Source: Desulfosarcina widdelii
Lineage (GTDB): Bacteria > Desulfobacterota > Desulfobacteria > Desulfobacterales > Desulfosarcinaceae
Assembly: GCF_009688965.1 (NCBI RefSeq)
Contig: NZ_AP021875.1
Coordinates: 1,550,001 to 1,614,000 of the forward strand
Length of the DNA: 64,000 nucleotides
Direction: 5' to 3'
The position numbers were made by a program, and so were the translations under genes. This document shows, piece by piece, positions 1 to 8,316 of the stretch (the stretch's first letter is position 1; each line of letters starts with the position of its first letter). The notes under the pieces are model-generated. The model saw only the letters and a list, made by a program, of their open reading frames with translations. It had not been told where the DNA came from and did not search any database.

Positions 1-1991
1 AAGCCGACGCCCGCGCAAGGGAAATTGCCGATCAGACCCGCAAGTTCACCGTGGGCGTCGTTTTCGCCCTGCCCCTCTTTCTTCTCAGCATGGCCAGGGA
101 TTTCGGCGTCACCGGGCCATGGAGCCACCATGCGTGGGTGAACTGGTTTTTCCTTCTGCTGGCCACGCCCGTACAGTTCTACACCGGCTGGGACTACTAT
201 GTCAGCGGCCTGAAGAGCCTGCGCAACAAAAGCGCCAACATGGACGTTCTGGTGGCCATGGGATCGTCCACCGCCTATGTCTACTCCCTGGCCGTCCTGC
301 TGCTGCCCGGTTTGGGGGACCACGTCTACTTCGAAACCTCGGCGGTGATTATCACCCTGATCAAAATGGGCAAGCTGCTCGAGGCGCGCTCCAAGGGCAA
401 AACCGGCAACGCCATCCGCAAACTGATGGGGCTGCGCCCCAAAACCGCCACCGTGATCCAAAAAGGGGTGGAGGTGGAGATCCCCATCGATCGGGTACGG
501 GTGAATGACGTGGTAGTGGTGCGGCCCGGCGAACGAATTCCCGTGGACGGACGGGTGAACCAGGGCGTTTCGTCGGTGGACGAATCCATGCTCACTGGCG
601 AGCCTATCCCCGTGGACAAAAAGGAAGGCGACACGGTCGCCGCCGGAACCATCAACAGCCAGGGAATGCTGACCTTTACCGCCACCCGGGTGGGGCGCAA
701 AACCGCCCTGGCCCAGATCATCCGTTTGGTTCAGGAGGCCCAGGGCAGCAAGGCGCCCATTCAAGCCCTGGCGGATCGGGTGGCCGCCGTGTTCGTGCCG
801 GCGATCATCGTCATCGCTCTGTTGGTTTTCGGGATCTGGATTCTGGTGTCTGGAGATTTCGTCACCGCCATGATCCGCATGGTGGCCGTTCTGGTCATTG
901 CCTGCCCCTGCGCGCTGGGGCTGGCCACGCCTACGGCCATTATGGCCGGAACCGGCAAGGGCGCCGAAAGGGGCATGCTCATTAAAAACAGCCGCGCGCT
1001 TGAAGAGGCGACCCGCCTGACCACCGTGGTTCTGGATAAAACCGGCACCATTACCGAAGGCCGGCCGGTGGTTACCGATCTGCTTCCCGATGACCAAGGG
1101 AGCATGAGCGAAATGGAACTGCTCACCCTGGCCGCCTCGGTGGAAAAGGGGTCCGAGCACCCCTTAGGCCGGGCCATCGTAGAAAAGGCCGAAGCGACGG
1201 GCCTCACCCTGGCGAATTCGGTGGATTTCAAAGCCCACGGAGGCCACGGCGTAGAGGCCCGGGTGGAAGGCCGCACCCTGCGGGTGGGCAAACCGCGTTG
1301 GTTCGAGAAGGGATCGGTGAAGATGTCGTCCCAAACGGATATACGCATCGCCGAGCTTCAAAGCCAGGGCAAAACCGTCATGGTAACTGCCGAAGCGGAT
1401 CGCATCCTTGGAATCATCGGTGTATCGGACCGCATCAAGGCGGACTCTCCTCCGGCCGTGGCCCGCTTGAAGCAGATGGGCCTGGAAACCGTGATGCTTA
1501 CCGGCGACAACCGTCTGGCCGCCGAGGCCATCGGCAGGCAGGCCGGTGTCGATACGGTGGAAGCTGAAGTGCAACCGGAGGATAAGGCCCTGCGGGTCGA
1601 GGCGTTACAGGCCGAGGGAAAAATCGTGGCCATGGTGGGAGATGGAATCAATGACGCCCCGGCGCTGGCCCGCGCCGACGTCGGCATGGCCATCGGGACG
1701 GGCACGGATGTGGCCATCGAAACCGCCGAGGTGATCCTGGCGTCCGGATCGCTTAGCGGCGTTCCGCGGGTCATTGCCCTGAGCCGGGCTACCATGACGA
1801 CGATCCGCCAGAATCTGTTCTGGGCCTTTTTCTATAATGCCGTCTTGATCCCCGTGGCCGCGGGGGCGCTCTACCCGTTTGAAGGGCTGCCAATAATGCT
1901 GCGCCAGTTGCATCCCATTCTGGCCGCCCTGGCCATGGCCTTTTCCAGTATTTCGGTGGTATCCAACAGCTTGCGGCTATACCGAAAGTAA
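1..1991 (+). CDS. copA: Cu(+)-exporting P1B-type ATPase, 5' end outside window
   Basis: Membrane pump that uses ATP to move monovalent copper out of the cytoplasm. The reading frame is already open at the window edge (in-frame codons run back from the GTG at 51 to base 3), so the N-terminal metal-binding domains and first helices lie outside. Visible in order: the actuator motif LTGEP, the transmembrane metal site CPC in VIACPCALG, the phosphorylation motif DKTGT, the SEHPLG nucleotide-binding motif and the hinge GDGINDAPA. The C-terminal helices carry FYN and MAFSS signatures, which in the P1B family mark the Cu(+) subgroup (P1B-1). The gene is convergent with the downstream parA-like gene. 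Family assignment is secure; copper specificity follows from the helix motifs. Confidence 0.93.
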   Translation, partial: ADARAREIADQTRKFTVGVVFALPLFLLSMARDFGVTGPWSHHAWVNWFFLLLATPVQFYTGWDYYVSGLKSLRNKSANMDVLVAMGSSTAYVYSLAVLLLPGLGDHVYFETSAVIITLIKMGKLLEARSKGKTGNAIRKLMGLRPKTATVIQKGVEVEIPIDRVRVNDVVVVRPGERIPVDGRVNQGVSSVDESMLTGEPIPVDKKEGDTVAAGTINSQGMLTFTATRVGRKTALAQIIRLVQEAQGSKAPIQALADRVAAVFVPAIIVIALLVFGIWILVSGDFVTAMIRMVAVLVIACPCALGLATPTAIMAGTGKGAERGMLIKNSRALEEATRLTTVVLDKTGTITEGRPVVTDLLPDDQGSMSEMELLTLAASVEKGSEHPLGRAIVEKAEATGLTLANSVDFKAHGGHGVEARVEGRTLRVGKPRWFEKGSVKMSSQTDIRIAELQSQGKTVMVTAEADRILGIIGVSDRIKADSPPAVARLKQMGLETVMLTGDNRLAAEAIGRQAGVDTVEAEVQPEDKALRVEALQAEGKIVAMVGDGINDAPALARADVGMAIGTGTDVAIETAEVILASGSLSGVPRVIALSRATMTTIRQNLFWAFFYNAVLIPVAAGALYPFEGLPIMLRQLHPILAALAMAFSSISVVSNSLRLYRK

Positions 1992-2002
1992 CTCATCGCT
2001 CG

Positions 2003-2060
2003 TAGCGTGTAGCTCATAGAAAAAAACCACTTCCCGCCATCAGCTATCAGCTACGCGCTA
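2003..2060. repeat. Inverted repeat between convergent copA and parA-like genes
   Basis: The arms TAGCGTGTAGCT (2003-2014) and AGCTACGCGCTA (2049-2060) can pair over 12 positions with one G-U wobble. The loop contains an A-rich stretch. The right arm overlaps the last codons of the ParA-like gene. It may serve as a shared terminator, but there is no T-run directly after the stem. Confidence 0.45.
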
Positions 2061-2832
2061 ACAGCTCATCCGCCAGATCGTTGTAGTCGATGGCTCCGTA
2101 GCTGCTCTGGCGGTAGAAGACCACCGGCTTGCCGACCTCGGCGCTCTCGGCAATGGTGGTATTGTTGCGGATGGCCGTCGAAAAAACCAGATCCCGGTAG
2201 CGCTCGTCGCTTTTAAGCCGCTCCATGACCTCCCTGGACACCCTCGTGCGCAAATCCACCAGCGTCGGCACGATGCCGGAGACAAACAGCTTCGGATTGA
2301 TCTCTTCTTTAACCGCCTCGATGGTGTCGAACAGTTCCTCCAGGGCGCCGAAGGCGTATGGATGGGTCTGGCAGGGAACCAGGACTTCCGAGGCGCAGGA
2401 AAAAACATTGATGGTGAGCAGGGAAAGGCTGGGGGGCGTGTCCAGCAGAACCATATCGTAATCCTTCAGAACCGGTCCCAGGGCCTCTTTCAGACGGTTT
2501 TCCCGGCCTTCGGCATCCACCAGTTCCACTTCGGCGCCTGAAAGATCCACATGGGAGGGAATCAGGTGCAGCCCCTCCCAGCGGGTGGGGATTACCGCCT
2601 CTGTCGCCGGCTTACGGCCGTTGTCCATGATCAGGTCGTAAACCGAAGGCCTTTCCTCATCGGCCGGGACACCCAGTCCTTTGGTCGCATTGGCCTGGGG
2701 ATCCATGTCCACCACCAGTACGGACTGGTGGGAACGGGTCAGGGCAGCCGCCAGGTTAACCACCGTAGCCGTTTTACCGACACCGCCCTTTTCGTTTGCC
2801 ACCGCAATGGTTCTGGTTTTCTTCTTGGCCAT
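2047..2832 (-). CDS. ParA/Soj-family ATPase, orphan
   Basis: Deviant-Walker-A ATPase of the ParA/MinD superfamily, 261 residues. Such proteins dimerise on ATP, bind DNA non-specifically and position cargo such as DNA, chemosensory arrays or other complexes. Visible: the deviant Walker A EKGGVGKTATVVNLA near residue 14, DMDPQANATKGLG (A' motif) near 42, and LLDTPPSLS (Walker B) near 130. The start is supported by GGGAGG a few bases upstream. No parB follows, so it is probably not the main chromosome-partition ATPase. Its upstream neighbour on the same strand is a dynamin-like GTPase, 59 bases away. Cargo unknown. Confidence 0.88.
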   Translation of the reverse strand: MAKKKTRTIAVANEKGGVGKTATVVNLAAALTRSHQSVLVVDMDPQANATKGLGVPADEERPSVYDLIMDNGRKPATEAVIPTRWEGLHLIPSHVDLSGAEVELVDAEGRENRLKEALGPVLKDYDMVLLDTPPSLSLLTINVFSCASEVLVPCQTHPYAFGALEELFDTIEAVKEEINPKLFVSGIVPTLVDLRTRVSREVMERLKSDERYRDLVFSTAIRNNTTIAESAEVGKPVVFYRQSSYGAIDYNDLADELLARS

Positions 2833-2891
2833 CCTACCTCCCTTCCGCGAGATGTTTCGCCTTTCTCTAACGGGCCATTAACAAACGGACG

Positions 2892-5135
2892 CTATCCGTT
2901 CAGTTGCTCCAGATCGTTTCTCAGATTCGAGATCTTTTCCTGCAGCACGCTGGATGCCTCACCCATCTTTGCCAGCGAAGCGGACACTTTTTCCTTGTCC
3001 AGCCGCTCTTCGCCCATCAGATCCACCAGCCGGGAAAGATCGGCCCCATGGTGCCGGAAGCGATCCTGAACCTGGCCGTAAAGGGCGGATGCGGCGGCAT
3101 CGGCCAGTTTGAGCATGTACTGATACTTGATGTTCTCCCTGTAATCCTTCATGTGAAAGAGGATGGATCGCTCCGTCTCCCGTTTCATTCGTTTGATACC
3201 CGAAGCCAGCGCCAGAAACTGCTCTCCATGGGCCTTGTCTCCGGTTTTTTTCAAGGCCTTTTTCACCAGGTTGACAAGCTTGTAGAATCCGAAACGCATG
3301 ACCGCTTCGGTTTTGATCTGGGCGGAATAGCGCATGGTTGCAGCGGCCGGGGGCAGGGAAAGGCCGGCCGTTTTTCGAATCGTTTCCAGTTCCGGACCGA
3401 CACGGATGGTCGAGCGCGGCCGCCGCTGGTCATTCTTCTCATCGTTCACGGCGGCGGTAACTGGCTTTAAGGCTTCATCGATCATGGCCCCGTAAGGTTC
3501 GGCAATTTCGTCCAGGTATTCCGCCAGGATCTTCTCCCGGGACCTGATGAAGTTGATCACCATGGGGTTCACAGTTTCGGCCATGTGGGCATCCACCGCC
3601 TGCTTGAATTCCTGGAACACCATGTAAAGTGTTTTGGCGAACCCCGCCGCTTTCAGGTTTTCGCTGTAGCGCTCCATCTCAACCCGATAGCCCCGTACAA
3701 ATTGCACCACGCCCTCGACCACCCCGCCGTCGTGCTCTTTGAAAAACCCGTCAATGGCACTTTTCAGGTCCCGCTTGGCATGGAGCAAAGCCCCGTCGAT
3801 GGCGTTTTTCACAGTCTGTTTCAGCCGGTCCAGTCGCCCCTGCTGCCGGTGAGCATGATCGGCCAGTTCCCTGGCGCCATTGACATCGCGGGCCAGCAGG
3901 TCGCGGTTAAAGGCAATCCAGTTGCCGATACCGCCGGCGACGATCTCCAGACGTTCCAGATGGTTTTTCAGCAGCAGGTGGCTTTTCTCCCGACTGATCT
4001 TTTGTTCCAGAAATTTCTCAAAGCGGCTTCGTTCCCGGTCGGCGAAGGCGACCATCTCCGCCTCACGGCACCAGTGCGCGTATCGATCCCGGTCTCTCGG
4101 AGACAGATCGGCTTCCATCTGAGCCATGAGGTGAAAAAGGGCTGAAAATGTGAAAAGCTTGGGTTCGGGGCACAGCACGCTCAGATCGGCTTCGATTTTG
4201 CGAACGCCTTCGATCAGATCCTCGAGGGATTCATGCTCGCTGAAATCGCAGTTCACGATAAAAGCGACGGTGTCCATAATGCCCATTTTGCGAATCATGG
4301 ACAAAAACCGGATGTCCGCCTGGCGCAGGCCCGTGCGGCTGCTGATCACGTACAGAGTCAGGTGGGCCATCATCAGATAGTCCTGAATCATGGCCAGGTG
4401 CAGCGGGTTGGGAGAATCGCTGCCCTGGCAGTCGGCAATCTCTACCCCCTGACCCAAACCGGACCTGTCGATTTCCAGTTGAATATCCTTGAGGTAGACG
4501 GCCATGGCGTCGTCGCCGACAAAATCGCGATGTTCGGGAAAACGTCCGTTTTCGAAAATGACGGTCCGCTGGTCCGCTTCGACCAGTTCCCTGACACGCT
4601 CGTACCCGTTCAGACAGCATTCCAGAAGCACGCTTCCGGCGCTGCGGGTGTCGTTGGAAATCAATTGGTCGGCGGCCAGATCGTCCAGGGCCGCGGAAAG
4701 AACTTGGCGATCCTTTTCTCTTCGAATATCGAAGGGTTGTGTCTCTCCGGATTGGCTATTCGAAGGTAAGAGCACCGACGCCTGATCGATCTCCCGGTTC
4801 ACCTCGTCCCAGCTTTTCAGGTAGAGGATGGCCCGCAGTCCGGAACCGATTCTCACCCGGGTGACAATGGAGGTCACCACGCCGGCGCCGCGTTTCAGGT
4901 AGTCACCGCCAAAAAGGGTGTTGACGAAGGTACTCTTCCCGGACTTGATGGCGCCCACCACGGCCACGCGCATGGTCTCTTGCGATATCTGCTCCGAAAT
5001 GGTCCGGCAGGTTGACCTCCAATGAGCGATCCCTTCATCGACGCGTTCGGTAATCTCCTCGGCATCGTCGAGAAGACGAGCCGTGTCATTGCTGATTTCG
5101 GCGAGCTGGTGCTTCAGGGTTTCGTAAGCGGGCAT
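2892..5135 (-). CDS. Dynamin-like large GTPase
   Basis: A 747-residue member of the bacterial dynamin-like protein family; relatives bind and remodel membranes in a GTP-dependent way. The G1 P-loop is GAIKSGKST at residues 61-69. A G3-like DCQGSD occurs where DxPG is usual, and a G4-like VNCDF stands in place of NKxD, so the GTP-binding motifs are somewhat divergent. The remainder is predicted helical stalk (many heptad-like stretches, for example the last 50 residues). No transmembrane segment is obvious, unlike the second dynamin gene at 24443. It could be co-transcribed with the parA-like gene just downstream. Function unknown; a role in membrane maintenance or cell polarity is inference. 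Confidence 0.8.
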   Translation of the reverse strand: MPAYETLKHQLAEISNDTARLLDDAEEITERVDEGIAHWRSTCRTISEQISQETMRVAVVGAIKSGKSTFVNTLFGGDYLKRGAGVVTSIVTRVRIGSGLRAILYLKSWDEVNREIDQASVLLPSNSQSGETQPFDIRREKDRQVLSAALDDLAADQLISNDTRSAGSVLLECCLNGYERVRELVEADQRTVIFENGRFPEHRDFVGDDAMAVYLKDIQLEIDRSGLGQGVEIADCQGSDSPNPLHLAMIQDYLMMAHLTLYVISSRTGLRQADIRFLSMIRKMGIMDTVAFIVNCDFSEHESLEDLIEGVRKIEADLSVLCPEPKLFTFSALFHLMAQMEADLSPRDRDRYAHWCREAEMVAFADRERSRFEKFLEQKISREKSHLLLKNHLERLEIVAGGIGNWIAFNRDLLARDVNGARELADHAHRQQGRLDRLKQTVKNAIDGALLHAKRDLKSAIDGFFKEHDGGVVEGVVQFVRGYRVEMERYSENLKAAGFAKTLYMVFQEFKQAVDAHMAETVNPMVINFIRSREKILAEYLDEIAEPYGAMIDEALKPVTAAVNDEKNDQRRPRSTIRVGPELETIRKTAGLSLPPAAATMRYSAQIKTEAVMRFGFYKLVNLVKKALKKTGDKAHGEQFLALASGIKRMKRETERSILFHMKDYRENIKYQYMLKLADAAASALYGQVQDRFRHHGADLSRLVDLMGEERLDKEKVSASLAKMGEASSVLQEKISNLRNDLEQLNG

Positions 5136-5417
5136 ATCGATCAGTTCTCAGGTTCGGTAACGATTTAGGAAAAAGAGGAATTGCATGTAAATCGGCCGGA
5201 ATCGGCCCGCGGGCTCCATCCGGACCTCGACGGCAAATGTTTACCGTTAAACGAATCGATTGTCAAAGCCTTACAGACCCGGGACAGACAGCGGCCGGAA
5301 CTCTTCAAACAAACACAAAGGCTTGTAAATCTTATGAGTTAATGCTATATAGGGCTTTCGTGCGTGTTGAGATGGGCGGATCGCCGTCGCCAAATCCACA
5401 TAAGGAATACCAGACAC

Positions 5418-5570
5418 ATGTCAGAAAAACATCCTGAATGTCCATTATACAACCCCCTGAACTGCAAGGAGTACTACAATCCCAAACTCTGCGCATTCGT
5501 CAGGAAGGACAAGGTTTGCCTGAAGAAGAAAAAGCCGAAGCAAAAACCCAAAAAGAATGACGCCCAATAA
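5418..5570 (+). CDS. Small Cys/Lys-rich protein, 50 residues
   Basis: A short protein starting at the ATG at 5418, with AAGGAAT upstream as ribosome-binding site. The N-terminal half holds four cysteines (CPLYNPLNC, KLC and KVC), and the C-terminal tail is almost pure Lys/Pro (KKKKPKQKPKK). The cysteine spacing could bind a metal, and the basic tail could contact nucleic acid or membrane. I do not recognise the family. It stands alone, followed by a weak terminator-like hairpin. A longer reading from an upstream start is possible, but it has no ribosome-binding site. Confidence 0.55.
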   Translation: MSEKHPECPLYNPLNCKEYYNPKLCAFVRKDKVCLKKKKPKQKPKKNDAQ

Positions 5571-5607
5571 AAAAACCGCGGTACAATTTCACGCAAACCG
5601 CTTTTTT
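5569..5607 (+). terminator. Possible Rho-independent terminator after the small Cys protein
   Basis: A-rich left arm plus GCGG pairs with CCGC plus a run of six T, with a two-base bulge. The stem is weak but is placed directly after the stop codon at 5570, before the convergent yqgE gene. Confidence 0.4.
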
Positions 5608-5649
5608 ACGGTTACTGCCATTTTGTCGACGACTTCCTGAAGTTTTCCA

Positions 5650-6216
5650 CTAAGCGTGACCCGGTATATCGGAAAGCAGCGCCGGGTCGATACCGATCGT
5701 TTTCATGGCCGCCTCCCAGCGTTGATCCACATCCAGCCGAAAGGCGATCTCCTCCGAATAAGAACATGTGATCCAGGCATTGCCACGAATTTCACCCTCC
5801 AGTTGACCGGGCCCCCAACCGGCGCATCCCAGAGAGATAATAAAAGACCGGGGCCCTTTGCCCATGGCGATGGCTTGAAGAATATCCCGTGAATTGCTCA
5901 ACGCCAGTTCTTCGGTAACCATCATGCTGCCTTCCCAGTCAAAAGGTTCGCCGTGAAGGACAAAAAGCTCGTTGGCATGGACCGGTCCCCCGATGTGAAC
6001 CGGAATGCGGTGGGCTTCGGCAAAAGTCGGGATCTGCAGTTCGTCGAAAATCATTTGCCCGTTGACTTCCGGATGAATCCGCGTGATTACGATCCCCATG
6101 GCCCCTTTCTGATTGTGCTCGGACAGGCAGGTCACGCTCTGGTAAAAATTGGGGTCGGCCAGTCCGGGCATGGCGATGAGAAATTTGCCTTTCAAAGATT
6201 GCCATGTCTGGTCCAT
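5650..6216 (-). CDS. YqgE/AlgH family protein
   Basis: A 188-residue protein of the YqgE/AlgH (DUF179) family, whose biochemical role is not settled. Family-like segments: GKFLIAMPGLADPNF at the N-terminus, GAMGIVITR, VHIGGPVH, and the C-terminal GCAGWGPGQLEGEI. The start was set at the ATG at 6216, because a GGGAG sits just upstream and the family begins at this point; the open frame upstream to 6468 has no family similarity. It is divergent from the ilv leader peptide, so 6217-6354 should hold promoters for both. Confidence 0.88.
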   Translation of the reverse strand: MDQTWQSLKGKFLIAMPGLADPNFYQSVTCLSEHNQKGAMGIVITRIHPEVNGQMIFDELQIPTFAEAHRIPVHIGGPVHANELFVLHGEPFDWEGSMMVTEELALSNSRDILQAIAMGKGPRSFIISLGCAGWGPGQLEGEIRGNAWITCSYSEEIAFRLDVDQRWEAAMKTIGIDPALLSDIPGHA

Positions 6217-6354
6217 ATCGGGAGTCTCCCCGGTCTGAAGGTTGCAGAGGTTGCCACAGTGTAGCTGCGCATCGGCCCAAAGGCAAGAAAAAGCTTGACT
6301 TGCCGGAAGCGTACTGTTAGGGGTGAGCCCATATTCGGAAGGCTTGTAGAATCT

Positions 6355-6456
6355 ATGAAAAATCGTTTCGCCCTTATCAGCATTATTGGTCTTATTCTTA
6401 TCCTCGTAGTGGGTGTCCTTATCCACCACGAGGAAACGGGGGCGATAATGGCCTAA
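6355..6456 (+). CDS. ilvL: ilv operon leader peptide (attenuation)
   Basis: A 33-codon open frame (ATG 6355, TAA 6454-6456), too short for usual gene calling. Residues 7-23 contain 14 Ile, Leu or Val in 17, including ISIIGLILILVVGVLI. This composition is that of leader peptides controlling branched-chain amino acid operons by ribosome stalling, such as enterobacterial ilvL, which it does not otherwise resemble. It is followed directly by an attenuator hairpin and then by ilvD at 6549. AAGG lies 12 bases upstream of the ATG, which is a rather long spacing. The symbol is assigned by function, not by sequence similarity. Confidence 0.82.
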   Translation: MKNRFALISIIGLILILVVGVLIHHEETGAIMA

Positions 6457-6520
6457 ACCAGCCAACACCGGAAATCACAAAATCCGTTATCTCCCCTAAG
6501 AGGCGATAACGGATTTTTTT
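6417..6520 (+). promoter_or_regulatory. Transcription attenuator of the ilv operon (segments 1-4)
   Basis: Four mutually exclusive segments are visible. Segment 2 is GGCGATAATGG (6441-6451), inside the end of the leader peptide. Segment 3 is CCGTTATC (6484-6491). Segment 4, GGCGATAACGG (6502-6512), is nearly identical to segment 2, so both can pair with segment 3. Segment 1, CCTTATC (6417-6423), can partly pair with segment 2. A ribosome stalled on the Ile/Leu/Val codons would leave segment 2 free to form the 2:3 antiterminator. A ribosome reaching the stop codon at 6454 would cover segment 2 and let the 3:4 terminator form. A TTGACT (-35-like) lies at 6295-6300, but no convincing -10 was found. 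Confidence 0.8.
6479..6520 (+). terminator. Attenuator terminator hairpin upstream of ilvD
   Basis: AAAATCCGTTATC (6479-6491) pairs perfectly over 13 positions with GATAACGGATTTT (6505-6517) and continues into a T-rich tract. It is a strong Rho-independent terminator, placed only about 30 bases before the ilvD start. It lies in the direction of the operon, not behind a convergent gene, as expected for an attenuator. Confidence 0.9.
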
Positions 6521-6548
6521 TTGTTTTTTTGGAAAGGAAATATCCGGA

Positions 6549-8216
6549 ATGAAAAGCGACGCGGCTAAAAAAGGAATCGAACGGGCACCGCACAGGGCCC
6601 TTTTCAAAGCGATCGGGTACACGGACGAAGAAATCGGGCGACCACTGGTCGGCATTGCCAATGCCGTCAACACCGCCATTCCCGGTCACGTTCATCTCAA
6701 TACCCTGTCACAGGCGGTAAAGGCCGGAATCTACATAGCTGGCGGGACGCCGGTGGAATTCGGAACCATCGGCGTATGCGATGGCATCGCCATGAACCAT
6801 ATGGGTATGAAGTACTCTCTGGCCAGCCGCGAACTCATTGCCGACTCCGTCGAAGTGATGGCCACCGGCCATGCCCTGGACGCCCTGGTCATGATTCCCA
6901 ACTGCGATAAAATCGTCCCCGGCATGCTCATGGCCGCCGCCCGTCTGGACCTGCCCACCATTTTCGTCAGCGGGGGGCCCATGCTGGCCGGGGAACATCC
7001 GGAAGTTCCCGGCCGCAAAATCGACCTGATTACTGTATTCGAGGCCGTCGGGGCCGTAAAAGCGGGAAAAATGGAAGCCGGGAGCCTTACGGCCATCGAA
7101 GACGCCGCGTGCCCCACCTGCGGCTCGTGCGCCGGAATGTTCACGGCGAACTCCATGAACTGCCTTACCGAAGTGATCGGCATGGGCCTGCCGGGCAACG
7201 GGACCATCCCGGCCGTCTACTCGGCCCGGGTGCGCCTGGCCAAGCAGGCCGGAATTCGGATTCTCGATTTATGGAAACACGGGATTACTGCCCGAAGCAT
7301 TATGACCGCCAGGTCCTTTCATAACGCCCTGACCGTGGATATGGCCCTGGGGTGTTCGACGAACACGGTGCTGCATCTGCCGGCCATCGCCGCCGAAGCC
7401 GGGGTAGAACTGGATTTGAACCGGATCAACACCATCAGTGAAAAAACGCCTCACATCTGCTCGCTCAGCCCCGGCGGCACCCATCACATTCAGGACCTGA
7501 ACCGAGCTGGCGGAATCGGTGCCGTTCTCAAAACCCTGGCCGCCGGAGGAATGATCCATGACGACTGCCTCACGGCCACGGGCAAAACCGTTTCCGAAAA
7601 TATCGCCGAAGTCGGCGTCTTCGACCCCGAGGTGATCCGCCCCCTGGACAACCCCTACCATCGTCAGGGGGGCCTGGCGGTTCTCTACGGCAACCTGGCG
7701 CCCGAGGGATGCGTGGTCAAACAGTCCGCCGTTCTGGAATCGATGATGCGCCACGAAGGACCGGCCCGGGTTTTCGATTCGGAAGAGGAGGCGACCCGGG
7801 CCATCATGGAGGGCCGCATTGTAAAAGGCGATGTAGTCGTTGTCCGTTACGAAGGACCCAGGGGCGGACCCGGCATGCGTGAAATGCTCACCCCGACCTC
7901 GGCCATCGCAGGCATGGGGCTGGACGCTTACGTCGCGTTGATCACCGACGGGCGCTTTTCGGGCGGCTCCCGTGGGGCTGCCATCGGCCATGTCTCGCCG
8001 GAAGCGGCCCAGGGCGGGGCCATTGCCCTGGTAAAAGAAGGCGACCGCATCGCCATCGACATCCCCGGCAAGGCGATTCGCCTGATGGTTCCTGACGATG
8101 AGATCGAACGGCGCCGATCGGACTGGCAGCCACCGGAGCCCAAGATTCGCCAAGGATACATGGCGCGTTATGCACGGCAGGTTTCTTCGGCCAGTCAGGG
8201 GGCCATTGTCCGATGA
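6549..8216 (+). CDS. ilvD: Dihydroxy-acid dehydratase
   Basis: Iron-sulfur enzyme that dehydrates 2,3-dihydroxy-isovalerate and 2,3-dihydroxy-3-methylvalerate to the 2-oxo acids in valine and isoleucine synthesis. The length of 555 residues is normal. Cluster-ligand and active-site segments are visible: [23 protein letters not shown], and the C-terminal [25 protein letters not shown] precedes the ATG at 6549. It is the first structural gene of the ilv/leu operon and lies directly behind the attenuator. Confidence 0.97.
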   Translation: MKSDAAKKGIERAPHRALFKAIGYTDEEIGRPLVGIANAVNTAIPGHVHLNTLSQAVKAGIYIAGGTPVEFGTIGVCDGIAMNHMGMKYSLASRELIADSVEVMATGHALDALVMIPNCDKIVPGMLMAAARLDLPTIFVSGGPMLAGEHPEVPGRKIDLITVFEAVGAVKAGKMEAGSLTAIEDAACPTCGSCAGMFTANSMNCLTEVIGMGLPGNGTIPAVYSARVRLAKQAGIRILDLWKHGITARSIMTARSFHNALTVDMALGCSTNTVLHLPAIAAEAGVELDLNRINTISEKTPHICSLSPGGTHHIQDLNRAGGIGAVLKTLAAGGMIHDDCLTATGKTVSENIAEVGVFDPEVIRPLDNPYHRQGGLAVLYGNLAPEGCVVKQSAVLESMMRHEGPARVFDSEEEATRAIMEGRIVKGDVVVVRYEGPRGGPGMREMLTPTSAIAGMGLDAYVALITDGRFSGGSRGAAIGHVSPEAAQGGAIALVKEGDRIAIDIPGKAIRLMVPDDEIERRRSDWQPPEPKIRQGYMARYARQVSSASQGAIVR

Positions 8217-8217
8217 C

Positions 8218-8260
8218 GGAGGCCGGATGGCGGAAGACGGAGGTCGGAGGCCGGAAGACA
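8218..8260 (+). repeat. Purine-rich direct repeats between ilvD and ilvB
   Basis: The 100-base ilvD-ilvB spacer contains imperfect copies of GGAGGCCGGA and CGGAAGACGGAG. They have no coding potential of their own and no hairpin. They probably arose by slippage. Confidence 0.5.
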
Positions 8261-8316
8261 GAAACCTGACATTAGAACTCCGACACCGAAAAATTAGAAT
8301 AATAAGGAATAGATCA

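Noticed and set aside
2047..2832. Chromosomal parAB origin region
   Set aside because: No parB, parS-like palindromes or replication genes were seen next to the ParA-like gene.
6295..6323. Sigma-70 promoter for the ilv leader
   Set aside because: TTGACT is a fair -35, but the bases 16-18 further on (TTAGGG/TAGGGG) are a poor -10, so no promoter was called.
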